Part shown: positions 17,105-26,856 of the stretch, piece after piece
How positions within the stretch are numbered: the first letter of the stretch is position 1
How the letters are laid out: the number at the start of each line of letters is the position of its first letter
NCBI GenBank assembly: GCA_021770845.1
Contig: JAETQF010000016.1
Coordinates: forward strand, 45,869 to 109,868
DNA from: Oscillospiraceae bacterium
Lineage (GTDB): Bacteria; Bacillota; Clostridia; Oscillospirales; Oscillospiraceae
Reading direction: 5' to 3'
Length of the DNA stretch: 64,000 bases
Translations under genes and position numbers: made by a program
Notes under the pieces: generated by a model
What the model was told of the DNA's origin: nothing
Databases searched by the model: none
What the model saw: the letters and a program-made list of their open reading frames with translations, nothing else

Positions 17105-18835
17105 TTAGCTCCAATAAGTATCGAAATGGTTGAATGCCATGTTTGCATCAAAGCGGCCTAAATTATCTTTGATATCAATGAGCAGGCATTCTTTGTTGCC
17201 GCCCATCATGGGGCCTCTTAGACCGCGACCAAGCATCTGGCTGTACAAGACGATGGACTGTGTAGGGCGTGTGATAAAAACACATTGGATATTTGTGGAG
17301 TCAAATCCAGTTGTAAGTACCTCATAATTGATTAGAATATTGATCGGATTGTCCCGGTCTTTAAAAGCCGAGATGGATTCTGCGCGATCAACTGCAGCCA
17401 TCTCGCCAAGCACAAGCGCATTTGGAATATGTTCCAAAGATAGCATAAAAGACAGCAGCTTTGCGTGGGCAACGGAACAGGCAAATACAATAGTTGGCAT
17501 TTGGTCGACAGACAATTTTCGGAGCCTATCCATTATAGCAGCATTTCTACTTCGATTTTGCCCAATTATCTCTAATGCTGCTCTGCTGAAATCAACATAG
17601 CCATTTTCAAGCATTTGTGTTTGAATACTTTGGAGCTGCGTATGCGTAAACTGTTCAGTGTATATCAGCTGCTCTTTCTTAATTTTTGCCAGGATGTTTG
17701 ATGTTTGAAAATAGCGTATGATATTCGTTTCAGTGGGGTGATTTAGATATGCTGCTTGAGACATATTCACTTGATTAATGACATTGATATCAATGCCAAT
17801 AAGGCGATTTTCGAAAATGTTGGACAATAATTTGTTTTCATCGGCTGTCAATGTTGCTCGGCCAGGAGTAGCAGTCAACCCTAATAGGGATCGATCCTTT
17901 CCTTGAGGTGGGATGCTCATGAGCTCATCGATGAGCTTCCGAGTTTCTGTTGCCGCAACTTTGTGGGCTTCGTCAAAAATAATCAGCCGTGCATCTTTTA
18001 TGATTTGCAGAAAAAGTTCGGGTTGATTCTGTCGGATCGACTGGAGCTTCTGGATACCGCAAAACATGATTCCACGAAATCCATCTTGAGGAACCGCAAT
18101 TTTGACTTTTCCCCAGAGCCTGTATGTGTCAATCTTTCCATCACCAAGATGCTGCCAAACATTTGCAAATGTATTGTAGGCTTGCTGCAGAAGCTCAACC
18201 GTGTGAGCAATCCAAATGACGGCGCCTTCTTTTTTTAAGGTGAAGTTATAATAATGGACTAATGTGTGCATGGCGGTTTTTGTTTTTCCAGTGCCAGTGG
18301 GCATATGAACAAGCATACGTTTGAGAGGAAAAGGTCGGCTTAATTCCGTCAGAATTCGCTGCTTGATGACAAATTGATAATCCAACAACTCGAAAAAGCG
18401 CTGCTCATTAGTCTGGCATATTACAAAAGACTCAGTGTTTTCCGACGCTGTCTCAAAGATGGATGGGTCGATTCCCAGTATGCTGAGCAACTTCAAATTT
18501 GCATCGGAATTTGCCCAGGGAAGGGCGACGATTGCGTTGGCTTTTTCTTGCAGGGTAACTGCGCCGGTTCGTCTAACGGGGGGAAGCAGTGCAAAAATTG
18601 ATTCGATGTCTTTAGGGGGCATATGTGTGATGACATCGCTACGGAATGTAGGCTTCTTCAGAAGTGCAATACCATTTAGATGAACGATCATCTCAGCAAG
18701 GCGTCTCTTGGTCAATGGGCCGTTTGCCGTTTCCCACTCGGACTGTAACTGATCCACCAAGCTTTGACCGAGATATTGGCGAAGTGTTTCATAGCTTTGG
18801 GAAACTAAGCAATCTATCAGTTTGGGATACTGCAT
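17105..18835 (-). CDS. Superfamily 2 DEAD/DEAH helicase
   Basis: This 576-aa SF2 helicase has Walker A MPTGTGKTKTA (178-188), the DEAH box IIFDEAHKVAA, motif III GLTATPGR, and the C-terminal domain with VLTTGFDSTN and the arginine-finger motif QMLGRGLRGP. The organisation resembles type I/III restriction translocases without a fused nuclease. The first 150 residues are an extra domain of unknown fold. The start is the ATG after AGGAGG (4-nt spacing, rather short). It is the sixth gene of the defence operon, followed by a GHKL ATPase and a PLD nuclease that could provide gating and cutting. Confidence 0.9.
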   Translation of the reverse strand: MQYPKLIDCLVSQSYETLRQYLGQSLVDQLQSEWETANGPLTKRRLAEMIVHLNGIALLKKPTFRSDVITHMPPKDIESIFALLPPVRRTGAVTLQEKANAIVALPWANSDANLKLLSILGIDPSIFETASENTESFVICQTNEQRFFELLDYQFVIKQRILTELSRPFPLKRMLVHMPTGTGKTKTAMHTLVHYYNFTLKKEGAVIWIAHTVELLQQAYNTFANVWQHLGDGKIDTYRLWGKVKIAVPQDGFRGIMFCGIQKLQSIRQNQPELFLQIIKDARLIIFDEAHKVAATETRKLIDELMSIPPQGKDRSLLGLTATPGRATLTADENKLLSNIFENRLIGIDINVINQVNMSQAAYLNHPTETNIIRYFQTSNILAKIKKEQLIYTEQFTHTQLQSIQTQMLENGYVDFSRAALEIIGQNRSRNAAIMDRLRKLSVDQMPTIVFACSVAHAKLLSFMLSLEHIPNALVLGEMAAVDRAESISAFKDRDNPINILINYEVLTTGFDSTNIQCVFITRPTQSIVLYSQMLGRGLRGPMMGGNKECLLIDIKDNLGRFDANMAFNHFDTYWS

Positions 18836-18863
18836 CTTTCCTCCTAAACGTATTAACGCTGCT

Positions 18864-21131
18864 TTAAGGGTTTTGCACGGGCAGCAGGTCATTGATCGTT
18901 TTTCTGATTTTAGTATTTAGAGCGTTGTATCTGTCCCGTAAAAGCTCCTGCCTTTCACCATCTGTCGATGTGAAAGTAATTGTGTCAACCCTGGAGAAAC
19001 AAACCTGACTTAATCCAGCGCTGATTGGTATGATTTGAGTGTATTCAGCCAATGATTTACTGGAAATTGCTTGATTGGAGTTATCCGTAATATACATGAG
19101 GTTTAGCGGGGAGTTCAGATAACATTTTTTATCTTCCCGGAGTTTTTTCGTAGATTCTTGGATGGTGGCGGAGCCTAACGGAATGACATGATGTATTTGT
19201 AAACTTCGGGCATACTCAGAAAATACCGTAAGTTGTACGGGGGCGCTTTGACGATCCATGCACAAGTCCTCATAGCCTTCGGCAAGGAAGAACTGACAAA
19301 TAGTAGAACTGATAACAGATTTCGGGAATCCGTCGGAGGCAGCGTCACGGAGCAGCAAAAAATCACAATCCGAGAACCCATCAACGCTCAGAACGCGGTC
19401 ACGCCTATCTTGAATCCAGCGTATGTCGGGAATGTTGCCAGCCATAAAATCGCGAACATTTTCGATTAAGCAGTTTAGATCGTGGATCATTACTTGATTC
19501 TGATCCTTATCATAGGCCCCTGAAAAGATACTGGCCCAATACCAGGACTCCAAAAGATTAAAGATGTCCTCATTGTGGGTGCAAAAGAAACAGTCATCAG
19601 CGGCCAAGATGTATGCGACAATCGGAACCATCAATGTGTAGTTGATTTCTTTTATGTTGCGGATTCCGCACCGAACTTGAAAGAAAAAACAAGCCCGGTC
19701 AATTGCTGTACAGCATTGCTCACAACAGTTATTGATTTGCTGCGCAGTGAGCTCGAGCTTCTTCTGCCGCTTAAGATGCTCCACAGAAAATCCGTTGTTA
19801 TCCCGATATTCGTCTTTATAGCAAATCAATGCGAGGACATTGAGAAAGGAATCTAAATAAACTTTTGGGAACTCATTTTTCTCACTGCTGAAGCATTCAA
19901 CTGCCTCAGAGGCATGATACTGCTGCCGTTGCCTGAGGCTTTGGAATGACTTTTTGACAAGAGTAGAACGGATGAGAGACTGGGGATAATTGGTGCCAAC
20001 ATAGATGTTCTTTTCCAACCGCTTATAAAACGGCTCCTGCGTTACCTGGGCTACACGAGCCATAATTAAGTCAAATATATCTAAGCTGACACCACCACGG
20101 TTTAAATTTTCATAGATATCAATTGCTCTGGCTCGCTGGGATTCATTTAGAGAGATTTGGCTTAAGTTGATCTCTGATACACAAGACCGCAGGTAACTAT
20201 ACATTTTATTTGACCATGCCGTACCTTGAGTGTGGATTGCTTCTTTGAACAATTGGAATATTTCATCCACAGACTTTTGAAAAGAATTTTCGTCAAAATA
20301 CTCGCGGTAAACGTTTGCGGTTAAATTGCTAACAATGAATTCCTTTGCCTTATCAAAATGGCTTTCGCTGAACAGTTCTTTTAATTCGTATTGTTTTGCA
20401 CGCTGGACATCCTCCGCAATGGCTTGAAGGATGCTGGCTAATGTTGTATGGTTCAAACTGAGCTGTTCATTTTCAACGAGCAGAAACAGTGGTACCCTCA
20501 TCCAGGGATCATCTGCTTTCGTACAAAAACCGATTAGTTGCTGTAGCATTGTGCGAAGGGGCCGACTGTATGGGTTATAACATTTGCCATCATCTTTAGT
20601 GGGGTGGAAGGGGAGAATTTCAATAAACTGTAAGATATCCTGAGTTAAAAAAATAGGCTCATCAGAATCCGGATTTTGGAGTGGAAAGTCTAAACTTTTG
20701 ACGCCAAAATGATCTGCACAGTGAGTGTTATATTTTGGCAAGAGCAAAAAGAACCGACGCCTTAATGCAGTTGGTGCAATAAGATCTTTGGGTGAGGGTG
20801 TGAGCTGGAAAATAACATCAGAGAATACATTTGACAGTACAGTCATGCGCTGCTGGCCATCTAAAAGGAACTCTACGGGATCAGACGGCAGATTGCTACC
20901 GCTAATTGTTTCTTTAGAACCTAATTGCTTGCAGGAGTAATCCTGCACATTTTGAGATCTTAGCAGTAGGATACTTCCGACGGGAAGCTTTGTCAAAACA
21001 GAGGCCACAAGCTTTTTCTGCTTTTCTTCTTCAGTCCACACAAATTTCCGCTGAAAATCCGGTAACATGATAGAATTACGCTTGATTCGTCCAATGGTTG
21101 CATCAAGGCTTTCTCGGTGAGGCTGTTGCAT
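18864..21131 (-). CDS. sspE: DUF262/HNH protein, SspE-like effector
   Basis: This 755-aa protein has an N-terminal DUF262 (ParB/Srx-like) NTPase domain: DFQRKFVW near residue 26 and the hallmark DGQQRMT near residue 85. After a long helical middle comes a C-terminal DUF1524-type HNH nuclease (LQIHHVIPLGSATIQES, then NSPLNLMYIT). This two-domain plan is that of GmrSD type IV enzymes and of SspE, which senses DNA phosphorothioates and nicks unmodified phage DNA. Linkage to sspA-like and sspB-D-like genes favours SspE. The start is the ATG 9 nt after AGGAGG. It is 16 bp downstream of the desulfurase gene. Confidence 0.85.
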   Translation of the reverse strand: MQQPHRESLDATIGRIKRNSIMLPDFQRKFVWTEEEKQKKLVASVLTKLPVGSILLLRSQNVQDYSCKQLGSKETISGSNLPSDPVEFLLDGQQRMTVLSNVFSDVIFQLTPSPKDLIAPTALRRRFFLLLPKYNTHCADHFGVKSLDFPLQNPDSDEPIFLTQDILQFIEILPFHPTKDDGKCYNPYSRPLRTMLQQLIGFCTKADDPWMRVPLFLLVENEQLSLNHTTLASILQAIAEDVQRAKQYELKELFSESHFDKAKEFIVSNLTANVYREYFDENSFQKSVDEIFQLFKEAIHTQGTAWSNKMYSYLRSCVSEINLSQISLNESQRARAIDIYENLNRGGVSLDIFDLIMARVAQVTQEPFYKRLEKNIYVGTNYPQSLIRSTLVKKSFQSLRQRQQYHASEAVECFSSEKNEFPKVYLDSFLNVLALICYKDEYRDNNGFSVEHLKRQKKLELTAQQINNCCEQCCTAIDRACFFFQVRCGIRNIKEINYTLMVPIVAYILAADDCFFCTHNEDIFNLLESWYWASIFSGAYDKDQNQVMIHDLNCLIENVRDFMAGNIPDIRWIQDRRDRVLSVDGFSDCDFLLLRDAASDGFPKSVISSTICQFFLAEGYEDLCMDRQSAPVQLTVFSEYARSLQIHHVIPLGSATIQESTKKLREDKKCYLNSPLNLMYITDNSNQAISSKSLAEYTQIIPISAGLSQVCFSRVDTITFTSTDGERQELLRDRYNALNTKIRKTINDLLPVQNP

Positions 21132-21147
21132 ATCTCTATACCTCCTG

Positions 21148-22290
21148 TCATCCATTTGTGGCAATGTATTCGAGTGCTGCGTCTAATTCATCAAAGTCAT
21201 TCTGGGACGTGAAGCAACTGACGCTAAAACGCACCGTGCCGACAGGAAATGTTCCAAGCGCTTGGTGTGCGCATGGCGCGCAGTGCAGGCCGGTTCGCAC
21301 AGCAATGTCAAAACGGTCTAAAACATCACCAATATTGTCGCTGCTATAACCATCAAAAACGCAGGAGATGACGCCAATGCAATTTTGACGGTTTTGCGGG
21401 CCAACAATTTGGATGTTGGGATACCTGTCCAAAACCGATTTCAGTGCAGCATGATTGTGTGCTTCCCGCCTTCGGATATCATCAGCGTTTTCCAGGAACC
21501 ACTCGAGGGCAGCATATAGCCCTGATATGGCGTGAATATTTTGGCTGCCCATTTCATAACGGCTCGGGGCGTTCCGAGGCATATCTTGGGATGCCGACTC
21601 AATGCCGGTTCCTCCATATAAAACTGGCAGAGGATTGCTGGATGCTTTTTTGACAAAACCGCCGATTCCAATCGGCCCATATAATGTTTTGTGCCCCGCG
21701 AAAACAGCATAGTCAATATTGTCAGAACCAATCTGAATTGGGACAAGGCCCGCTGTTTGCGCTATATCCAGTACAACAGTACAACCAAACTCTTTTGCTA
21801 AGGCGGCAAGTTCTTCTGCGGGGGCAACTAATCCACACACATTACTGGCATGGCTTACGATAAGAATGTCTGGTTTGTTTTTTTGGAAGGAGGCCTTGGT
21901 TTTGCCGAGATCATATTGAAATTCAAGCAGAGGCAATTTGTATATGCTGGGGTTATATTTTTCCGCTAATCCGTGAAGCGTTCGTGTTACCGCATTGTGT
22001 TCAAATGGCGAAATATAGATATTCATGTTTGGTGCAGTAATAATTCCCTGAAGCACCATATTCATTGCAATGGTTGCAGAGGGGGCAAAAACAACTTCCT
22101 TATTTTCACATAGTAGCACTTGCTGAACCATATGCCGCGTTTCGGTGATGACCCTGCTGGCGGACGCGGCCAATTTATACTGGCCGCGTCCGGCATTGCC
22201 GCCGTGTTCACGATAAAATCGATCCATGAACGAATACACGGTTTCTGGTTTTGGATATGTTGTTGCCGCGTTGTCAAAATATGCCCCCAT
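21148..22290 (-). CDS. sspA: Cysteine desulfurase, SspA/DndA-like
   Basis: This 380-aa PLP enzyme of aminotransferase class V takes sulfur from L-cysteine as a protein persulfide. The PLP lysine is K201 in FAGHKTLYG; H98 stacks on the ring and D175 binds its nitrogen. The catalytic cysteine is C337 in RTGLHCAPCAH, the SufS-like arrangement. In DNA phosphorothioation systems such an enzyme (DndA, SspA) feeds sulfur to the DndC/SspD-type protein, and here it lies in the same operon as one. The start follows AGGAGGAACTGT. It is unlike the NifS-type desulfurase at 60734, so it is not a duplicate of the housekeeping enzyme. Confidence 0.88.
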   Translation of the reverse strand: MGAYFDNAATTYPKPETVYSFMDRFYREHGGNAGRGQYKLAASASRVITETRHMVQQVLLCENKEVVFAPSATIAMNMVLQGIITAPNMNIYISPFEHNAVTRTLHGLAEKYNPSIYKLPLLEFQYDLGKTKASFQKNKPDILIVSHASNVCGLVAPAEELAALAKEFGCTVVLDIAQTAGLVPIQIGSDNIDYAVFAGHKTLYGPIGIGGFVKKASSNPLPVLYGGTGIESASQDMPRNAPSRYEMGSQNIHAISGLYAALEWFLENADDIRRREAHNHAALKSVLDRYPNIQIVGPQNRQNCIGVISCVFDGYSSDNIGDVLDRFDIAVRTGLHCAPCAHQALGTFPVGTVRFSVSCFTSQNDFDELDAALEYIATNG

Positions 22291-22300
22291 ACAGTTCCTC

Positions 22301-25300
22301 CTAGCAGAGTTCTTCTAAAATCTCCATTAGTACCTGACGTTTTTCTTGTGGAGAAATAGACTGCCCCATCTCTTTGATTGCATTGTGTATCCGGTTATAT
22401 AAGATGCCTGAGCGCTTGCTTCGGGCAACTCGCTCAAATGTCCTCTGAGTAGCGTGGCCGTCCGCGTTCACAAACGTAACTGAATAGCTGGTTTGAGATT
22501 CTAATACTACAGTTTCTTGCCCGCTTAAGATTTGGACACTCTCAGATTCAATGGTTTCCTTGTACTCGGACAATCGGCTTAGAAATACATGAACTGTATC
22601 TTCGCTCCAGTCTTCAATACGAAGTCCAGTCAAAATTTTGGCCAGGTTCTCAATAAAAAGGTATTCATTATTGGTGATTTTTTCAATGACAGGGAAAATA
22701 CGCTCAGCAGTATTGGGATACAACTTGCTTCGCGCGGTGGCGGATAGTCCTTCTTGCCAATCTGTAGCGATAGACGTAAGGGTAGACCCTATGTCCATGT
22801 TGGAACAGAAAATGTGCTTAACGTCTTCTATCAATGCATCTTCCAGACGCAGTTTCAACTGGTCAAAAAATTGTTTTGCGTTGGCAACGCTGCCTGTGAG
22901 TTCGGGCGACACCTCGCTAAAACCAAAGCATTTGGGGATTTTTACAAAAAGCAGATCCATCGCACCGATAGATGGCTGCTTAAGGAGAGACAGAAAGCGA
23001 ATATTTTCTTGGTCTATTGCGGAAAAATGTTCAGCAGCGGTGGCCCCATGATACTGCCGCTTGGATTCTTTAGCGTATTTTGGAAGCGAAAGGTACCATC
23101 GGCCCATGGCGGCGGTCAAATAAGAGTAATTGTTAAAAACTTGTTCAGAGTCATTGATGTAGTCGGCAAAGAGCTTATCCAAAGCCTGAGTAAATGCTTG
23201 TTTTGCATCAGACCAACGTTCGAGTTTTACAGAATAAGCAGCCGGATTGTCATTGATTTGATTCAGAAGCATCGGCGTTATGCCGACCTCACCAAACTGA
23301 TCATAGATCATGATGTGATCCTGATATTTTCGCAGGACAACAGCGAGATAAATTGGAATGAGTCCTTTGCGAATGCCAATACCAGCCTCAGTGCCTGTCA
23401 ATTCATGATACAGACTGGAAAACGGGACTTTTCCCCTATCCTGGGTGGATTTAAGAAAATTGTCAATTCGATGAAGGACAGAAGCCAACGATTGGTCTCC
23501 CGGCACGTCATTGATGGTAACATTACTGCCGTCCTCTTGGAGAATGCCGGTTGTTATCAAGGCACTGCGCATAAAGGAGACCTCTTGGCCAGTACCGAGC
23601 AAACCAAGGTGAGGCTGAAGCGGTGTGGCAAGCAAACCGAATAGAAGTTTTGTGCGGCTATTGTGCGCCACGGGTGTAAGCTTGTTTTTGTTAAGAACTT
23701 CATTATTAATAACAGGGGTATGCGGGTATACCTCGAAACATATTCTGGACAAAAGTTGACTCAGGTGAGCTTTCCGAAAGAGTGGCTGCTCTGTTCCTGC
23801 ATAATAGTACTTTGCGGCATGATGTTCCGGATGTGTGTATAGAGAGATGAAATGTTGTATTACTTCAGACAGGTCTTGGTAAATCATGTCATATTCATCA
23901 AACAACACATCGTCATTACGTGAGTCCTCTCTCAAAATTTGCACTGCGTCAAAAGTCCTGAGACTGTTGAACAAGCTGTCCATTTTTTCTGACAAAACGA
24001 ATACAGCGCGTGATGTATTCTTAGACTTCTGGCAGAGCATCTGTGACAATTCGCTGTTATCCTCATCGCCGTCAGCAAAGACGCCAAAAATTACGCCGTC
24101 AGAATCATACTGTTCGACGAGAGCCGGAATATCCTCTGCCTGGAGGATGTCATGGGCATTGATAAAAACGAACTGAAAGAATCGGGTCATTTCAAATTGA
24201 TCATTGTATTGGATAGGATAGGCATAAGGCTCTAAATTAGCGGAGTTTAGCAAATCAACATTAGTCATAATATTGCTGCGCTTTTCGACTAAATCGTCAA
24301 TAGTGCGATAGATGTTTATGCCTGAGCTCTCTTTCAGCTTAAGAAATGCATTGCTCCGCTTCAAATATACAACACACTGCTTTTGCACTAAATCAAGAAT
24401 TGCCTTTTTAACAACATCTGCATTTATCTCGTCATCAACATAGATATCTAAAATGGTATCGACTGTGGGGGCTAAGCGTTCAAACTGGCCAAGGCAATAG
24501 ATCAGCGCGATTGTCTTTATGATTTTTGCGTGAAGCGTATCCGGGTTAAAGTTGGATAAAATACTGGCTGAGAGACGATACAACTGATGAATTTCGCTGG
24601 TATATACTTCTTTCCGCATCTGTGGCGCAAAGTAATCATATAGTGCATCCACCGTTACAAGGGGGAAATCTTTAGTTGCCCTTTTTAAAATTGAAGACAA
24701 TGTATTGACTTCTTGTCCAGAAAGAAAGGTAAAAAGTGTCCTCTCGTTTTGGGCAACTTTTTCTGATATACGCGGGAGAACAAACGTTGTAATTGGATGA
24801 AGCGGATAGCAGCCAATGACAGATGTCGTTAGCTCTTTGTCACTACACTCGGAAAAGAGCGGATTGATGCGATATTTTTGCACCATCCCCTGAAATGTGT
24901 GATCATATTTGTGATAGAATTGATTCCACGCTGATGGCTCTTTCACAATTGTTTGAGAAACAATTTCGTAGATTTGAGAAAAATCACTATGGATATGAGT
25001 GTGAGTGAAACGCTCTGAAACCCCTTTCCACCCATCCACTTTTTGCTTAGGCAGAACATCAATATAATTCTGTATTTCCTTGTGGGATATTAAAAGAAGA
25101 TGCAACTGTTTTGCGCCGCTTCGGCAGCATTTTTCGGCAAAATCCTGTAACATTTTTACGTCACTGATAGACGCTTTTGTTATGCTGGACTCTAAATACT
25201 TGCTGAATTCATCATATACCACGAAAATACCACTATAACCCGCAGCGGGAAGTGCATCAACTACCTTTGTATAGAGCTCCACCACATCAAAGCCAGAAAA

Positions 25301-25942
25301 TGGGTTAAATTCACTCCCGGCCGTTAAGGAGGGATATATTTTTTCAAAAGTGCTGTATGCCTCAATGTCAAAATCCGACAATCGTGCTGTAAATTCATCG
25401 ACGGGCATATTGATAATCTCTTGAAAGTGCAAGAGTGTATCTGGATATTCGGCTTTCCAAAGAGAAATCATTTTGATGGCCGCTTGAAAGTGAGTTTCTG
25501 GCATAAGCCCCGTTAAATTAAAATCCTTGAGAGCGTGATAAAGTCCACCCATAAAGGACTGGATCAGGCTGACACTGCTTCCGTTTATCACCACAGGAAG
25601 CAGTTTTTTGGGGGAATCAAGATATTGTATAGCATATTCGTATAGATCTGGGTTGACCTCTTTTACTTTGTTCAATAGAAATGTGTGATCCGCGGCGCTT
25701 TTTTGGCTGAGGAATGATAAGGTGGAAAGGATGATATGAGATTTGCCCTTGCCATAGGCGCCAATCAAAATTCGCGCACGATTTGTTGAAGCGTTGTCTG
25801 TGCTCAATAAAAGATCTTCAAAAATTTGAACCACAGAAGTTGTTGGGATCAGGGATCGAATTTTTTCAGAATGAAACAAATCATAGGCTATGTTGACTGA
25901 GGTTTGAAACCCTGGGGCAGTAGAAATCATATCTGTAATCAT
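22301..25942 (-). CDS. sspC: Large P-loop ATPase, SspC-like
   Basis: This 1213-aa ATPase has Walker A GAYGKGKSH (61-69) and a Walker B-like strand FVVYDEFSKYLES (about 244-256). The rest is a long helical scaffold. The GxYGxGKSH loop is shared with the giant ATPases of phage-defence operons (BrxC/PglY, SspC, COG1483-like). By position, between a DUF4007 gene and a desulfurase gene, it fits SspC, the ATPase needed for DNA phosphorothioation. BREX is unlikely because no PglZ, BrxL or PglX methylase is present. The next gene starts 10 bp downstream. Confidence 0.75.
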   Translation of the reverse strand: MITDMISTAPGFQTSVNIAYDLFHSEKIRSLIPTTSVVQIFEDLLLSTDNASTNRARILIGAYGKGKSHIILSTLSFLSQKSAADHTFLLNKVKEVNPDLYEYAIQYLDSPKKLLPVVINGSSVSLIQSFMGGLYHALKDFNLTGLMPETHFQAAIKMISLWKAEYPDTLLHFQEIINMPVDEFTARLSDFDIEAYSTFEKIYPSLTAGSEFNPFSGFDVVELYTKVVDALPAAGYSGIFVVYDEFSKYLESSITKASISDVKMLQDFAEKCCRSGAKQLHLLLISHKEIQNYIDVLPKQKVDGWKGVSERFTHTHIHSDFSQIYEIVSQTIVKEPSAWNQFYHKYDHTFQGMVQKYRINPLFSECSDKELTTSVIGCYPLHPITTFVLPRISEKVAQNERTLFTFLSGQEVNTLSSILKRATKDFPLVTVDALYDYFAPQMRKEVYTSEIHQLYRLSASILSNFNPDTLHAKIIKTIALIYCLGQFERLAPTVDTILDIYVDDEINADVVKKAILDLVQKQCVVYLKRSNAFLKLKESSGINIYRTIDDLVEKRSNIMTNVDLLNSANLEPYAYPIQYNDQFEMTRFFQFVFINAHDILQAEDIPALVEQYDSDGVIFGVFADGDEDNSELSQMLCQKSKNTSRAVFVLSEKMDSLFNSLRTFDAVQILREDSRNDDVLFDEYDMIYQDLSEVIQHFISLYTHPEHHAAKYYYAGTEQPLFRKAHLSQLLSRICFEVYPHTPVINNEVLNKNKLTPVAHNSRTKLLFGLLATPLQPHLGLLGTGQEVSFMRSALITTGILQEDGSNVTINDVPGDQSLASVLHRIDNFLKSTQDRGKVPFSSLYHELTGTEAGIGIRKGLIPIYLAVVLRKYQDHIMIYDQFGEVGITPMLLNQINDNPAAYSVKLERWSDAKQAFTQALDKLFADYINDSEQVFNNYSYLTAAMGRWYLSLPKYAKESKRQYHGATAAEHFSAIDQENIRFLSLLKQPSIGAMDLLFVKIPKCFGFSEVSPELTGSVANAKQFFDQLKLRLEDALIEDVKHIFCSNMDIGSTLTSIATDWQEGLSATARSKLYPNTAERIFPVIEKITNNEYLFIENLAKILTGLRIEDWSEDTVHVFLSRLSEYKETIESESVQILSGQETVVLESQTSYSVTFVNADGHATQRTFERVARSKRSGILYNRIHNAIKEMGQSISPQEKRQVLMEILEELC

Positions 25943-25965
25943 GGGATAGTCTCCAATCTTGGAAT

Positions 25966-26841
25966 TTAGGACAAATGGTTATAATATTCCTCGATGCACT
26001 GAAGATAGGTATAGTCTGTAGTAATATGAAGCAAATCCAAGCCAGCGGTACGGACGACTTTGACATAGCCTTCCCGTTCAGCGGCATTTAAGACTGTAAG
26101 CAGGGTAATAGCGTCTAAATTGAATACTTTTCCAATATTACCGCAACTGTTTTGCAACTCGGACAGAGAAATCTCTGTTTTTCCTGAGGCATTATCGATA
26201 ATTACCGCTGTTGCAATGAGAGGATCGATGGTGTGGGCAGCGGGGATCAGCTTTCGATACAGCCTGGCTTGACGGTTTTGAAAATCAACTAACCCCAATT
26301 CGCTGAGAGGACATTCCATGTTACTTTCCGGGTCATCTTTTTCAGGAGCCGTCTTATACCTCGGCATATAGGTATTGATGATGCAATTAAAATCACTTTC
26401 TAAAGAGCGAATAGGAGGTTCTGAAACTCCGTTTATTTTAATGAAGTTGGAGAGAGCAAGCGTAAAATCATCTTTCCCGAACTCAGAGAGATGAAAATGA
26501 TTGAAGAAAAAGTACCAAGAAGTGGCGAGATCGCTTTTCTTAACTAAATTATAATGCAACAACCACAATGTTCCAAGTTCTTCAATATATGGGTCATTTT
26601 GATAGACAATTTTCCCCAAATCCGTTAAATACTGCAGACCTTTTCCTTTTGGACTTGATGTAAGGCCCACCGCAGGCAGCCAATAGCGTAATGATTTTAC
26701 CATGTTTGAACCAATGCCAAGCACATCCATAGGGTTCTTTTCTTTTGTCACAAAGAGGGCTGGGTCAGTGGTGATTTGCTTCATCCCCTTATTAAGCCAG
26801 CCTTTTCTGATTGAGAATGTTTCATGGGCCCTAAATTTCAT
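25966..26841 (-). CDS. sspB: DUF4007 protein, SspB-like nickase candidate
   Basis: This 291-aa protein opens with the DUF4007 signature KFRAHETFSIRKGWLNKG, continues VLGIGSNMVKSLRYWL, and ends in predicted winged-helix segments. From memory, SspB of the SspABCD phosphorothioation system is a DUF4007 protein with DNA-nicking activity, and DUF4007 genes regularly neighbour PAPS-reductase-like genes. No classic nuclease motif is visible to me, so activity rests on family knowledge. It is 15 bp downstream of the SspD-like gene and 23 bp upstream of the ATPase gene. Confidence 0.8.
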   Translation of the reverse strand: MKFRAHETFSIRKGWLNKGMKQITTDPALFVTKEKNPMDVLGIGSNMVKSLRYWLPAVGLTSSPKGKGLQYLTDLGKIVYQNDPYIEELGTLWLLHYNLVKKSDLATSWYFFFNHFHLSEFGKDDFTLALSNFIKINGVSEPPIRSLESDFNCIINTYMPRYKTAPEKDDPESNMECPLSELGLVDFQNRQARLYRKLIPAAHTIDPLIATAVIIDNASGKTEISLSELQNSCGNIGKVFNLDAITLLTVLNAAEREGYVKVVRTAGLDLLHITTDYTYLQCIEEYYNHLS

Positions 26842-26856
26842 GGTGTTTTCCCTTCG

